From Chloroflexota bacterium (GTDB lineage: Bacteria > Chloroflexota > UBA6077 > JACCZL01): a stretch of DNA of 64,000 nt. A program made the translations under genes and the position numbers. This document shows, piece by piece, positions 17,417-26,735 of this stretch. The stretch is taken from contig JADLFM010000165.1 in assembly GCA_020845495.1 (NCBI GenBank), positions 1 to 64,000 on the forward strand, in the 5' to 3' direction. Within the stretch, counting starts at the first letter, position 1. Every line of letters starts with the position of its first letter. A model generated the notes under the pieces. It saw only the letters and a program-made list of their open reading frames with translations, was not told where the DNA came from and ran no database searches.

Positions 17417-18325
17417 TTACTTCATGCCGGTCAGGGTGATGCCCTGGATGATCTGACGGCGGAAGAACAGGAACGCCGCTAGAACCGCCAGGAAGCTCAG
17501 CGATGCACCGGCCGTAATCAGGCCATAGTCGATAGTGAAGCGGTTCTGGAAGAGCCCGAGTCCAAGTTCCATCGTCGACATCTCATTCGTCGAGGTCATC
17601 AGGAGCGGCCAGATGAATGCCGCCCACGCTTGCATGAAGGCGAAGATCCCGAGTGCGCCAATCGCGCCGGTCGAGAGCGGCAGGATGATTCGCCAGTAGA
17701 TCCCCCACTCAGACGAGCCGTCGATCCGTGCGGCGTCGAGGATCTCGTCCGGAATCGACGAGCCGATTGCCTGGCGCATGAAGAAGATGCCGAAACTCAT
17801 CACCAGGTACGGCGCCACCAGCCCCTGGTAGGTGTTGATCCACTCGAGATCACGCATCAGCAGGTAGAGCGGCAGCATGTAGGTTTCGAACGGGACCATC
17901 GCCGTGGCAAGGACCAGCATGAACGCCAGGTTCTTCAGCGGGAAGTCGTACTTCGCGAAGATGAATCCCGCCAGTGACGATGTCGCCAGGATCGCCACCG
18001 TCGATGCGATCGACACGATGGCGCTGTTCAGGAAGAAGCGGTCGAAGGGCGCGGCGTCGAAGATGCCGGTGTAATTGCTGAACGTGGGCGCCTGTGGGAT
18101 CAACTGAGGCGGCCAGGTGATGACCTCTTCAGCCGGCTTGAACGAGGTCGACACCATCCAGGCCAGCGGGAGCAGCATCAACGCCGCACCCAGAAGAATC
18201 GCGGCCTGGAGCACGATGGACTCGAGCGTGCTCGTCGTCCAGAACGAGCGGGCCGGCGTCGCGCGGGGGGCGTCTGGCCGGGGAGTCTCGGCGACACGAG
18301 CCGCGCCGAGGGTACGGTCTGCCAT
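17417..18325 (-). CDS. sugar ABC transporter permease, MalG type
   Basis: 302 residues, six hydrophobic helices. The first (IVLQAAILLGAALMLLPLAW) follows a polar cytoplasmic head. The EAA loop that docks the ATPase appears as LDAARIDGSSEWGIYWRIIL near residues 200-220. The family is the CUT1 group (MalG/UgpE), which passes oligosaccharides from a binding protein. It follows the MalF-type gene by about 13 bases. No ATPase is encoded nearby, so a shared MsmX-like ATPase is expected. Confidence 0.92.
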   Translation of the reverse strand: MADRTLGAARVAETPRPDAPRATPARSFWTTSTLESIVLQAAILLGAALMLLPLAWMVSTSFKPAEEVITWPPQLIPQAPTFSNYTGIFDAAPFDRFFLNSAIVSIASTVAILATSSLAGFIFAKYDFPLKNLAFMLVLATAMVPFETYMLPLYLLMRDLEWINTYQGLVAPYLVMSFGIFFMRQAIGSSIPDEILDAARIDGSSEWGIYWRIILPLSTGAIGALGIFAFMQAWAAFIWPLLMTSTNEMSTMELGLGLFQNRFTIDYGLITAGASLSFLAVLAAFLFFRRQIIQGITLTGMK

Positions 18326-18338
18326 CGTCGCGACCTCC

Positions 18339-19259
18339 TCAGGTGTCCGAGCGGATGAGCCGGAACTGTACGAGCGTCAGGACCAGGATGATCAGGAACA
18401 GGACGACGGCCTCCGCTGAGGCGTAGCCCATCTTGAAGTAGCGGAAGGCGTTCTCGTAGATGTCGAAGACCAGCACCCGGACGGCGTTGCCCGGCGCGCC
18501 CTGCGAGCCGGTCGTCATGACGTACACCTGGGTGAAGACGTTGTAGGCGTTGATCGTCGAGACGACGGTGACGAACAGGATGATCGGCTTCAGGAGCGGC
18601 AGCGTAATTCGCCAGAATTGCTGGAACCGCCCGGCCCCGTCGATGGCAGCGGCCTCGTAGTACAACTGCGGGATGTTCCGGATGCCGACCAGGAAGATGA
18701 TCATGTTGTAGCCGACCACCTTCCAGACGCTCATCACCACGATGGCCCAGAGCGCGTAGGTCGGATAGATCAGCCAGCCGACGGGTGCGATGCCAAGCGT
18801 GCCGAGGAAGTAGTTGAGCAGGCCGTAGGTCGGATCGTAGATCCACTTCCAGGCGATCGAGACCGGCACCATCGGCGTGATGACCGGGATGAAATAGATC
18901 GCTTCATACCAGGATCGGAAGCGAATCTTGCCCGAAAGCGCCACCGCCACCAGCAATCCCAGGATCACGCTGAGCAGGACGGTGAACACGGCGAACGCGG
19001 TTGTGTTCCGGAGGGCGTTCCAGAAATTCTGGTCGTCCATCAAGAACAGGTAGTTGTCGAGACCGGTGAACGGCCGCGCGCCGACGAGCCGGTAATCGTG
19101 GAAGCTCATCCAGAACGTCTGCGCGATCGGCCAGATGCGGAGGACGACGTAGATGGCCATGATCGGCGTGAGGCCGGCCAGGACGAACAGGTACTTGGAG
19201 CGCTGAGCCCGCGAGAGGCCGAAGCGAGGCGCGGGCGTCGTCCGTGCGAGTGTAGCCAT
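18339..19259 (-). CDS. sugar ABC transporter permease, MalF type
   Basis: 306 residues, starting MATLARTTPAPRFGLSRAQR. The first helix is YLFVLAGLTPIMAIYVVLRI, and the EAA loop is YYEAAAIDGAGRFQQFWRIT near residues 216-235. It belongs to the CUT1 MalF/UgpA group and lacks the large MalF periplasmic loop. ATG 19259 fits the family start; the frame upstream is a non-conserved leader. It lies between the binding lipoprotein gene (250 bases upstream, with a stem-loop between) and the MalG-type gene. Confidence 0.93.
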   Translation of the reverse strand: MATLARTTPAPRFGLSRAQRSKYLFVLAGLTPIMAIYVVLRIWPIAQTFWMSFHDYRLVGARPFTGLDNYLFLMDDQNFWNALRNTTAFAVFTVLLSVILGLLVAVALSGKIRFRSWYEAIYFIPVITPMVPVSIAWKWIYDPTYGLLNYFLGTLGIAPVGWLIYPTYALWAIVVMSVWKVVGYNMIIFLVGIRNIPQLYYEAAAIDGAGRFQQFWRITLPLLKPIILFVTVVSTINAYNVFTQVYVMTTGSQGAPGNAVRVLVFDIYENAFRYFKMGYASAEAVVLFLIILVLTLVQFRLIRSDT

Positions 19260-19477
19260 GCGGGCTCCTGCTGCGAGCCTGATGCTGGTCCCGCTGGCTC
19301 TTCCACGCGAGGCCGCCACGAGGCTCGTCCCGCTGCTCGACTCGGAGCGGCAGGACAGATGTTCGCTCCCACGGGCCGGGGAGCGCCAGGGCACTGCGAG
19401 TCATACCGTAGACGAGGAGAGAAAGGGTGGAGCGTGAACGGATCGCGCGGGTGCGCCGCCGTCAGCACACCCGCGAA

Positions 19478-19503
19478 GGGCGGCGCCGATCTCGGCGCCG
19501 CCC
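19478..19503 (-). terminator. stem-loop between binding-protein and permease genes
   Basis: Two 12-base arms (GGGCGGCGCCGA and its complement) flank a 2-base gap, so the hairpin loop will be slightly larger in practice. It begins 7 bases past the lipoprotein stop and has no T-run. It is placed to raise lipoprotein mRNA over permease mRNA. Confidence 0.6.
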
Positions 19504-19509
19504 CGGCGG

Positions 19510-20997
19510 CTACTCGTAACGGTTGGCGTGCTTGAGAATGTCGTTCGTTTCCTTCGCGGCGTCGTCGAGCACCTTCTGCATCCCCGCCTTGTTGTCCACC
19601 AGCGATGCGTCGAGGTACGCCGTGCTCAGCCGCTCAGCAAGCTTGGTCATGATCTCGTCGAACTCGGCGATCGGCTCGTAGTTGAACTTCTCGAACGAGT
19701 CTGGGTAGCTCACAAACGCCTTGAACTGCGGCTTCTTGGCCACGACCGAGGCCGGATCGAAGCCCTTCTGACGCAGCGGCACCCAGCCGATCTCGTCGAG
19801 CATAGCCAGCAGGTGCTCCTGCTTCTGGGACTCCTGAATGAACTCCCAGGCCAGCTTCGGATCCTTCGCCGTCTTCGTGATGTACAGGTTGGACGCGCCG
19901 ACCAGCAGCCCGCTCCGCTTGTCGGTCGGGATCTGGAAGGCGTCGTAGTCCAGGTTCGGGTTCTTCTTCGCGGTGTCGCCGATGACCCAGGTCTCGCGCT
20001 GGAACATCGCATGTTGCTCGAGCTGGAACCCTTCGGCGTCGGCCTTGAGGTTCATGCTGTCGTACTTGTGCTTGTGGATACCGTCGATATAGCGCTGAAG
20101 GGTCCGCACGCCGCCCTCGTTGTTGTAACCGGCGTGGAACTTCCCGGACGGAGCCTTCTCCAGAATCGTCGCTCCGTGGGGGTACGCCATGATCCACCAC
20201 TTCTCGGCGATGCCGGAGCCGCCGCCGGACTTGCGGAAGCTGAAGCCGGCCCGCGTCAAGTTGTTGCCATCGCGCTTCGCCAGCTTGATGGCCATCTGCT
20301 CCATTTCGTCCATCGTCTTGGGCGGTGCGCTGATGCCGGCTTCCGCGTACATCTTCTTGTTGTAGAAGATGCCTGATGAGCCCCAGAAGAGCGGCAGGCC
20401 GTAGATGCCGCCGTCCTTGTCGGTCATCAGCTTCAAGTTGAACTCGGGATAGTTGGCCCGCGCGAAGTCGGTCATCTCCTGAGGGTTCTTCGGGATCAGA
20501 CCAGCTTCGATGAACTTCTGGTTGGCATAGACCGAGATCTCGATGATTTCGGCCACGCTGTTGGCCGGGATCGTCGCCGAAAGCTTCTGCTCGAACTCCC
20601 GCAGCGGGTGCGTCAGAATCTCGACCTTGACATCCTTGTTCTGCTCGGTGAACGCCTTGGCGACCCGCTCGTAGTACGGCTTCATCTCCGGATAGCCGGA
20701 CCAGATATTCAGCACCTTGGCGCCGCCCCCAACAGCGGCGGCTGCTGCCGGACCGGTCGCCTGGCCGCCGGCACCAGCGGCTGCCGTGGGAGAGGCGGCA
20801 GGCTTGGCCGCACCGGAGGCCGCGCCGGAGGCCGCACCAGCGGCCGGCTTGCTCGCGTCAGCCGGCGGCTTCGGTGCTGCTGGCTGAGGGCTCTGACAGG
20901 CTGCCGCCAACGGCAGCACTGCTGCTCCCAGAATGGTGAGCGATGCGGTACGCAGGAATACACGCCGCGTGTGACGAGGACGAATCGCGTCGGACAT
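19510..20997 (-). CDS. sugar ABC transporter binding lipoprotein
   Basis: A 495-residue exported binding protein. The signal has a twin-arginine region (RRVFLRTASLTILGAAVLPL) and a lipobox ending AAC near residue 34. An Ala/Pro/Gly-rich linker follows to about residue 88. The mature part starts KVLNIWSGYPEMKPYYERVA and carries the type-1 family segments PLFWGSSGIFYNKKMYAEAG and TDKRSGLLVGASNLYI. ATG 20997 has AGGAGG upstream and a strong promoter at 21103-21131. It feeds the two permeases downstream; the ligand is unknown. Confidence 0.92.
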   Translation of the reverse strand: MSDAIRPRHTRRVFLRTASLTILGAAVLPLAAACQSPQPAAPKPPADASKPAAGAASGAASGAAKPAASPTAAAGAGGQATGPAAAAAVGGGAKVLNIWSGYPEMKPYYERVAKAFTEQNKDVKVEILTHPLREFEQKLSATIPANSVAEIIEISVYANQKFIEAGLIPKNPQEMTDFARANYPEFNLKLMTDKDGGIYGLPLFWGSSGIFYNKKMYAEAGISAPPKTMDEMEQMAIKLAKRDGNNLTRAGFSFRKSGGGSGIAEKWWIMAYPHGATILEKAPSGKFHAGYNNEGGVRTLQRYIDGIHKHKYDSMNLKADAEGFQLEQHAMFQRETWVIGDTAKKNPNLDYDAFQIPTDKRSGLLVGASNLYITKTAKDPKLAWEFIQESQKQEHLLAMLDEIGWVPLRQKGFDPASVVAKKPQFKAFVSYPDSFEKFNYEPIAEFDEIMTKLAERLSTAYLDASLVDNKAGMQKVLDDAAKETNDILKHANRYE

Positions 20998-21102
20998 GAC
21001 AGGGCCTCCTGATGGACCCGATGAGACAGATAATCGGCGACGCGGCTCACGAGCGCGCCATGCGCTGACTCGGAAGCTACTCCGCTCGCCGATGTGGCGG
21101 GG

Positions 21103-21131
21103 AGGATACTCCGCATTCCAAATTCATGCAA
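21103..21131 (-). promoter_or_regulatory. sigma-70-type promoter of the sugar ABC operon
   Basis: On the minus strand, TTGCAT (-35, 21126-21131) and TATCCT (-10, 21103-21108) are 17 bases apart. They lie about 105 bases upstream of the lipoprotein start. Confidence 0.65.
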
Positions 21132-21161
21132 GAGCCACGCGCCTCCGGAGTGCCCATCAGA

Positions 21162-22712
21162 TCAGGCGCGGGCTCCGGATGGGCCGGGATGGCATGCAAC
21201 GGCGGGCTCCGGATGGGCCGGGATGGCATGCAACGGCAGGCAGAGCGTGAACGTCGAGCCGCGCCCGGGCTGGCTCCGAACCTCGATCTGACCGCCATGC
21301 TCGTCGGAAATCCAGTGAGCGATCGCCAGGCCCAATCCGGTACCGTGCGGCGAGCCAACGTCGCGCCGCCGAGCGGCGTCGACCCGGAAGAACCGGTCGA
21401 ACAGGTGCGGCAGGTCGTCCGCGCCGATCCCGACGCCGTCGTCCGCCACCGAGATGCGGACCGTCTCGTCGTCTCGCTCGACGCTCAACTGAATCCGGCC
21501 GCCATCCGGGGTGTACTGGACGGCGTTGTCGATGAAGATCAGGAGCAGTTCTTTCAGATAGTCCGGGTCGCCGAGAACTTCGGCTTCCTCGATCGGCTCG
21601 GCGACGACCCGGTGCTCGTGAGACATCGCGAGCAGGCGCGCCTGGCGGAAGACGTCGCGCAGCAGCCGGTCGACACGCACGACGTCACGGCGCTCCAGCC
21701 GCAGACCGGAGTCGACGCGGGCCAGGGTGAGCAGGTCGGCTACGAGCCGGCTCAGCCGCTCGATCTCCTCCAGCGCGTCGGCCAGCGCCTCGTCACGGTC
21801 CGTCGCCGAGATCGTGTCGCCTGCCCGTTGGAGGAGCTCCAGGTTGGTGCGGATCGTCGAGAGCGGCGTCCGCAGCTCGTGCGAGGCATCCGCGACGAAC
21901 CGCCGCTGTGAGGCCAGCGTTTGGCGCTGTTCCTCGTAGGCGGCCTGAAGCTCGCTCAGCATCTCGTTGAACGTCAGGGCGAGGCGGGTCACCTCGTCGC
22001 GTGCCGACTGCGCGATCCGAGGGACGTCCACCCGCTGCCGGAAGTCGCGCGACTCACCGATGGTGCGCGCGGCCCGCGTGAGGCGGTCGATCGGGCTGAG
22101 GGCAGCCCGGGCCAGCCAGAAGCCGCAGGCGGTCGCGACGACCAGGCTCAGCGAGCCGACGCCGATGAAGAAGAGGCGTAGCTGAGCTAGCGCGACCTCG
22201 ACGTCGCGCAGCGAGCGAGTCACTTGCAGGACGCCGGTCGCGTCGCCGAGCATCCTGGGGGATTCGACGCGCTGGTAGTAGACGCGCACCCGCGTCTTAT
22301 CGACGGTGCGGGTCTGGAACTGTGGCTCGCCTCCGACCGCCATCAGGACGGCCGCCATGTCGACCGGGACCGAGCGGTCGCGCAGGTTCTCCGACTGCTG
22401 GACGACGTTCCCCTCGGTATCCAGCGCCTGGACCGTCAGGCCCGGTGAGGCGAAAGCATCCAGGTTCGGGAAGCGCACCCACATGTTGACGCGGGCGGGG
22501 CTCGCGACGACCAGCAGGCCGGCCGTCTCGGCGATCTCCTGGGCCTGGGACTGCAAGCCGTCGTCGATCTCGCGCGTCATCTGGCGAAAGAGCGCGACGT
22601 AGACCAGGCTGTCCGTCGCGAGCAGGCAGAGGCCGAGCACTCCCGTGTACAGGAGGGCCAGGCGCCAGCGGATCGAGAATGGCGAGCTCGAGAAATGGTG
22701 CGGTAGTCTCAT
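21162..22712 (-). CDS. sensor histidine kinase (PhoR/MprB type)
   Basis: 516 residues. A transmembrane helix near 16-38, an extracytoplasmic sensor of about 140 residues and a second helix near 180-204 are followed by a HAMP domain (SPIDRLTRAARTIGESRDF). The dimerisation/phosphoacceptor helix has FVADASHELRTPLSTIRTN with His278. The ATP domain has the N box (FIDNAVQYTPDGG), G1 (DDGVGIG) and G2 (HGTGLGLAI). The gene follows its response regulator by 25 bases. The last 25 residues after TFTLCLP come from two 34-bp repeats read in different frames and are not part of the fold. Confidence 0.95.
   Translation of the reverse strand: MRLPHHFSSSPFSIRWRLALLYTGVLGLCLLATDSLVYVALFRQMTREIDDGLQSQAQEIAETAGLLVVASPARVNMWVRFPNLDAFASPGLTVQALDTEGNVVQQSENLRDRSVPVDMAAVLMAVGGEPQFQTRTVDKTRVRVYYQRVESPRMLGDATGVLQVTRSLRDVEVALAQLRLFFIGVGSLSLVVATACGFWLARAALSPIDRLTRAARTIGESRDFRQRVDVPRIAQSARDEVTRLALTFNEMLSELQAAYEEQRQTLASQRRFVADASHELRTPLSTIRTNLELLQRAGDTISATDRDEALADALEEIERLSRLVADLLTLARVDSGLRLERRDVVRVDRLLRDVFRQARLLAMSHEHRVVAEPIEEAEVLGDPDYLKELLLIFIDNAVQYTPDGGRIQLSVERDDETVRISVADDGVGIGADDLPHLFDRFFRVDAARRRDVGSPHGTGLGLAIAHWISDEHGGQIEVRSQPGRGSTFTLCLPLHAIPAHPEPAVACHPGPSGARA
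21170..21237. repeat. 34-bp direct repeat, two copies, in the kinase 3' end
   Basis: Two identical adjacent copies (21170-21203, 21204-21237) start GGGCTCCGGATGGGCCGGGA. They lie inside the last codons of the histidine kinase. Because 34 is not a multiple of three, the second copy is read in a different frame. Confidence 0.93.
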
Positions 22713-22737
22713 GCGTCGCAGCAGGCAGCGGGCGTCG

Positions 22738-23436
22738 TCATTCGCGCAGCACGTAGCCGGCGTGGCGGACGGTATGGATCAGGCGCGGCTCGCCGTCAGC
22801 CTCGAGCTTCTGGCGAAGCTGTCCGACGTAGACCGGGACAAGGTTGGATTCGCCTTCGAAGTCGTAGCCCCAAACCTGCTCCAGAATGTAGGTGTGCGGC
22901 AGTACCCGACGTGGGTGCCGCATGAACAGGTGGAGCAAGTCGTACTCCTTGCTGGTCAGTCTGATGACGCGCCCTCCGCGCATCGCCTCCCGTGCGCCGG
23001 TGTCGAGCACGAGGTCGGCGAAGCGGATCGTCGAGGGTGGTGCGGCCGTTCCCTCTGGCTCGCGCCGACGCAGGCGCGCCCGCACCCGCGCCAGGAGTTC
23101 CTCGACGGCAAACGGCTTGACGAGGTAATCGTCGGCGCCGGCCTCCAGGCCGGCGACCTTGTCCTCGGTGCTGTCGCGAGCGGACAGCATCAGGACCGGC
23201 ACACCGCCGCCGGCCTGGAGCCTCCGTGCGACTTCCAGGCCGTTGATCCCCGGTAGCATGACGTCCAGGATGATCAAGTCCGGCGATTCGTCGCGGGCAA
23301 GCTGAAGCCCCTCCGGTCCATCCTTCGCCGTCAAGACGCGGTAGCCCTCGTACGCCAGGACGCGCCGAACCGAGGCGACGAGCCGCTCATCGTCGTCGAT
23401 CAGCAGGACCGTCGCCAGCCCATCCTGATCGGTCAT
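22738..23436 (-). CDS. OmpR-family response regulator
   Basis: 232 residues. The receiver domain begins TVLLIDDDERLVASVRRVLA with an acidic pair, phosphoacceptor Asp58 in LIILDVMLPGINGLE, and Lys107 in DDYLVKPFAVEELL. The C-terminal winged helix is clear (VIRLTSKEYDLLHLFMRHP, then IHTVRHAGYVLRE). It is paired with the downstream kinase and preceded by a LiaF-like gene. ATG 23436 is chosen because the receiver starts there; an upstream in-frame start adds only 11 residues. Confidence 0.95.
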   Translation of the reverse strand: MTDQDGLATVLLIDDDERLVASVRRVLAYEGYRVLTAKDGPEGLQLARDESPDLIILDVMLPGINGLEVARRLQAGGGVPVLMLSARDSTEDKVAGLEAGADDYLVKPFAVEELLARVRARLRRREPEGTAAPPSTIRFADLVLDTGAREAMRGGRVIRLTSKEYDLLHLFMRHPRRVLPHTYILEQVWGYDFEGESNLVPVYVGQLRQKLEADGEPRLIHTVRHAGYVLRE

Positions 23437-23562
23437 CGCTCTCGCCGTCGGCGTCTTCGTCGCGAGCACCGCCGTAGACCCTCTCGGTGCGGCTCCTCTC
23501 GCGGAATGGCGAGACGCCCGGTGCTCCGTGCAAGGCGCGTCTGGGACATCATGACTGTCGCC

Positions 23563-24486
23563 TTATTGTACGGTGACGTGCGCCGCTCCGACTGTGATTG
23601 CGATCGTCGTCCGGTCCGTGGCGGTGTCGAAGGCCGCGGTGCGGTACTCGTTGCCGTCACGGACGAACCGAGTTTGATCCACCTCGACGAGCGCCGGGCT
23701 CTCTTCGACCACGATCCGCGCCGCCACGTTCGCCGGAACCTGCACGGCGATGGTCGCCGCGCCGCCTTCGATCCGAACGTTGCTCTCGCCGCGGGCCGGC
23801 ACCGTCAGCCGGGTCCGGCTCGCGCCAGTCTCGAGGCGCAGATCGGTCACCTGGAGGTCGTGCAGGTTGAGGGTGATGTCGGCGGCGCCGGCCGACACGC
23901 TCAAGTCGAGCGGGATGGCGCGCGTCAGTTGAGCCTGGAGCCGCCCAAAGCCGCTCCCTCCGGCCTCACGAGGGCCGATCTCCAGATCGCCAGTGCCGCC
24001 GCTGACGGTGTACCGAGCGTCGTAGGCTCCGGCCTGCTGCCCGAAAACCTGCCCGTCGACGAGCGTCGTCGTATCGTCGGCCGGGAGCGCTCCCACGTCG
24101 AGCGCGCCGCCGCCATATTCCAGTTGCACGTCAGCCTGCTGAGCGCCGCCGAGTGTCTGGTGGATCGTGGACGACAGCCCGCCGGCAGGCCGGGTCGCTG
24201 AGTCCCAGCGCTGAATCGCGTTCGAGCCGCCGATCACCAACCCGCCGATGCCAATCAGCAGGAGCGCGAGCAGCAGTCCGCCCCACGAAACTCGCCCACT
24301 GACGAGCGCTTCGAGTCCAAGGAGGATCAGCACGGCCGGCCAGAACGGCCAGAGCCCCCCCCAGATCGACCACGGCAGCACGCCCAGGTTGTTCAAGAGC
24401 AGGATGACGCCGGCCGCCAGGATCAACACTGGTCCCACGACGTGGCGTTGATGCTGCTGGCGGCCTGGCGTCACCGGTCTAGCCAC
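23563..24486 (-). CDS. LiaF-like membrane protein (DUF5668 plus toastrack DUF4097-like)
   Basis: A 307-residue protein. An N-terminal membrane part has three or four short helices (GPVLILAAGVILLLNNLGVL, then FWPAVLILLGLEALVSG), with the LiaI/LiaF-type WPxxLI pattern. The C-terminal half is rich in beta-strand repeats (YGGGALDVGALPADDTTTL; LSVSAGAADITLNLHDLQV), typical of toastrack domains. LiaF proteins restrain a cognate kinase in envelope-stress sensing; the downstream regulator and kinase fit this. GTG 24486 overlaps the stop of the PspC gene, so translation is coupled. Confidence 0.85.
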   Translation of the reverse strand: MARPVTPGRQQHQRHVVGPVLILAAGVILLLNNLGVLPWSIWGGLWPFWPAVLILLGLEALVSGRVSWGGLLLALLLIGIGGLVIGGSNAIQRWDSATRPAGGLSSTIHQTLGGAQQADVQLEYGGGALDVGALPADDTTTLVDGQVFGQQAGAYDARYTVSGGTGDLEIGPREAGGSGFGRLQAQLTRAIPLDLSVSAGAADITLNLHDLQVTDLRLETGASRTRLTVPARGESNVRIEGGAATIAVQVPANVAARIVVEESPALVEVDQTRFVRDGNEYRTAAFDTATDRTTIAITVGAAHVTVQ

Positions 24487-25510
24487 AGCGGCCTCGCCCG
24501 AGCAGCAACCACCCACCAATGCCGACCAGGATCACCGGCACGATCAGCGACGGCCGCAACCACCAGAGCAGCCCGAGATTCTGGGCCAGGAACAAGACGC
24601 CGAGAACGATCAAGATCATGCCTGCCCAGTGCTGACGGCGACGCCTGCGCTCGCTGGCCGCGTCCACATCGTCCGCATACGGCACGGCTATCCCGAGCGC
24701 CGGATCGCCGCCAGTTCGGCTGGGGGTTTGCCCGTAGCCTGCTTCATATGACGGTACGTCAGAGGGCGCCCGCGTCTCGTAGGGCGCCCGTGCCTCATAA
24801 GGTGCGCTCGGGGTGTACGGCATGCGGCTGGCGTCGGACGTGCGGCTGGCGTCGGGCGGGCTGTCAGCGTGAGGAATGTTCAACTCGCCCCGTTCCGCCG
24901 CGCCTGCTCGCGCTGTTGACTCATCCGTGCCTGAGGTTGACTCATCCGTGCCTGAGATGGGCGGGTGAGTGGCGGCCGGGTCGTCGGACCTGGTCCGTTC
25001 GGGTGGAACCTGACGGGGCTCAGAGACCGTCGCGGACGTGGCCGCAGTGGTGGTACTACCAGCCGCTGTTACCTCCGCCGGGGTGGATCCCGAGGAGACC
25101 GTCTCTGACGTGGCCATGCCCGCCCCCTGGACGGTGGCGGTCGTGCTCCGACCGGCTGAGCGGGGCTCATAGCTGGCTGCACCGCTCCCCTCGCCCGTCC
25201 ACGCACTCGCCGGCTCGGACCCGCTGACACGGCGCGGCGGGTCGATGTACTCGCGCACACGGCTGGAGATATCATCGAAGTCGCGGCGGAAGGTCTCGGT
25301 GCGCGAGCTACCCGCGCCCTGAAGCGGCACCACGATCCAGAAGACGATATAGGCGAGGATCCCGATGCCGGAGATCAGCGCCGTGACCACGAAGAGCAAG
25401 CGAACGAGGACGGGGTCGACGTCGAAGTACTCGCCAAGGCCCCCGCAGACCCCGGCGATCATCTTCTGCGAGCGGCTGCGGTACAGCCGGCTCGGGACTT
25501 GAACCGACAT
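24479..25510 (-). CDS. PspC-domain membrane protein
   Basis: 343 residues. Residues 1-65 are a PspC domain (LYRSRSQKMIAGVCGGLGEY, FDVDPVLVRLLFVVTALISG), whose membrane segment ends FWIVVPLQ. A long Ser/Thr/Pro/Ala-rich variable segment (about 70-270) follows, then two short C-terminal helices (AGMILIVLGVLFLAQNLGLL and IVPVILVGIGGWLLL) of the LiaI type. PspC proteins take part in membrane-stress responses. ATG 25510 has AGGGAGACATCGCC before it. It is the first gene of a PspC / LiaF-like / regulator / kinase order on the minus strand. Confidence 0.88.
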   Translation of the reverse strand: MSVQVPSRLYRSRSQKMIAGVCGGLGEYFDVDPVLVRLLFVVTALISGIGILAYIVFWIVVPLQGAGSSRTETFRRDFDDISSRVREYIDPPRRVSGSEPASAWTGEGSGAASYEPRSAGRSTTATVQGAGMATSETVSSGSTPAEVTAAGSTTTAATSATVSEPRQVPPERTRSDDPAATHPPISGTDESTSGTDESTARAGAAERGELNIPHADSPPDASRTSDASRMPYTPSAPYEARAPYETRAPSDVPSYEAGYGQTPSRTGGDPALGIAVPYADDVDAASERRRRRQHWAGMILIVLGVLFLAQNLGLLWWLRPSLIVPVILVGIGGWLLLGRGRCG

Positions 25511-25600
25511 GGCGATGTCTCCCTGGTGCAGTACGTCGAGTGGCCTACTCACCAGTGAGACGTGGCCGCCGGCCAGATTGTTGCAGGCGGTGCGGCGATC

Positions 25601-26521
25601 TCAACGCCCCCAGCGGAGGATGAGCGGATCACGCCGCCGGGCAAGTTCGACGAGGCCGGCCCGAGTGGCCGGATGGAGCGGCGGCGTGGGATGTCGGACC
25701 GCCTCGCTAGCGATGATACCGCCCTCTTTCATGAGTGCCTTCGTCCCGCGCAAGCCGCACTGACGATTCTCGTAGTTGATGAGCGGTAGCCAGCGCTCGT
25801 ACTCGCCGATGGCCGCGTCGCGCTGACCCTCGCGGTACAGGTCGACGATCCGACGGAGCGCATCCGGCATGAGCGCGCTCGGCATGGTGCCGGTTGCGCC
25901 AGCGTCCAGGTCAGGGAGCAGGGTGATGCTCTCCTCCCCGTCGAACGGGCCGTCGATCGCGTCGCCGGCCAGCGCGATCAGCGCTCGGAGCTTGCTTGCG
26001 GCAGCCGGCATCTCGATCTTGAAGTACGCCAGTTGTGGGATCTCGCGGGCGAGCGCCGCCAGTAACTCCGTTGAGAGAGCCACGCCGCTCACGGGCGCGT
26101 CCTGCACCATGATCGGGATGTCGATGGCATCGGCAACGGCCTCGAAGTAGCCGCGTGTCCCGGCATCGTCACTCCGAATGGTCGCGCCGTGGTACGGCGG
26201 CATCAGCATCACCATCTGCGCGCCGGCCGCCTGTGCACGGCGGCTCCGTTCGGCGGCGATTCGGGTGCTGTAATGGCTCGTCGTCACGATGATCGGGACG
26301 CGCCCGGCCACGTGATCGAGGATCAGCGCGGTCAGGCGCTCGCGCTCGTCGTCGGTGAGCGCGAACTGCTCGGAGTAGTTGGCCAGGATGCAGATGCCGT
26401 TCACCCCGGCGTCGATCATGAAGTCAATGGCCCGCTTCTGGCTCTCGAGGTCGAGCTCTCCCCGGTCATCGAAGGTGGTCGGGGCAATCGGGAAGACGCC
26501 TGCGTACACGGTGTCTGGCAT
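25601..26521 (-). CDS. L-2-keto-3-deoxyarabonate dehydratase-like (DapA family)
   Basis: 306 residues of the DHDPS/NAL class I aldolase TIM barrel. The Schiff-base Lys is in LAYFKIEMPAAASKLRALI. The usual catalytic Tyr segment is replaced by PIMVQDAPVSGVAL. This replacement, along with CILANYSEQFALTDDER and PLINYENRQ, is what I recall from L-2-keto-3-deoxyarabonate dehydratase of the non-phosphorylative L-arabinose route. It would convert L-KDA to alpha-ketoglutarate semialdehyde. ATG 26521 follows GAGGAG. It is divergent from an L-rhamnose mutarotase-like gene. Another DapA-type activity cannot be excluded. Confidence 0.8.
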   Translation of the reverse strand: MPDTVYAGVFPIAPTTFDDRGELDLESQKRAIDFMIDAGVNGICILANYSEQFALTDDERERLTALILDHVAGRVPIIVTTSHYSTRIAAERSRRAQAAGAQMVMLMPPYHGATIRSDDAGTRGYFEAVADAIDIPIMVQDAPVSGVALSTELLAALAREIPQLAYFKIEMPAAASKLRALIALAGDAIDGPFDGEESITLLPDLDAGATGTMPSALMPDALRRIVDLYREGQRDAAIGEYERWLPLINYENRQCGLRGTKALMKEGGIIASEAVRHPTPPLHPATRAGLVELARRRDPLILRWGR

Positions 26522-26735
26522 GGGCTCCTCTCCGTGAGTGGTGAGTGGTGAGTGGCGAGTGGCGAGTAGTGAGTGGTGAGGAGATGGTAGCGAGTTTTCC
26601 GTGCCTGGTAGCCGGCCATCAGGAGAGTTGGCGAGAGAGGGGGTGAGGGGCTGGGCGGGCGGTGTATCCTCGGCAGCAGGCGCATGTCCGCGTCTCAGGC
26701 GATGCGGGAACGCGCACCGCGACAGGAGGGGAGCC

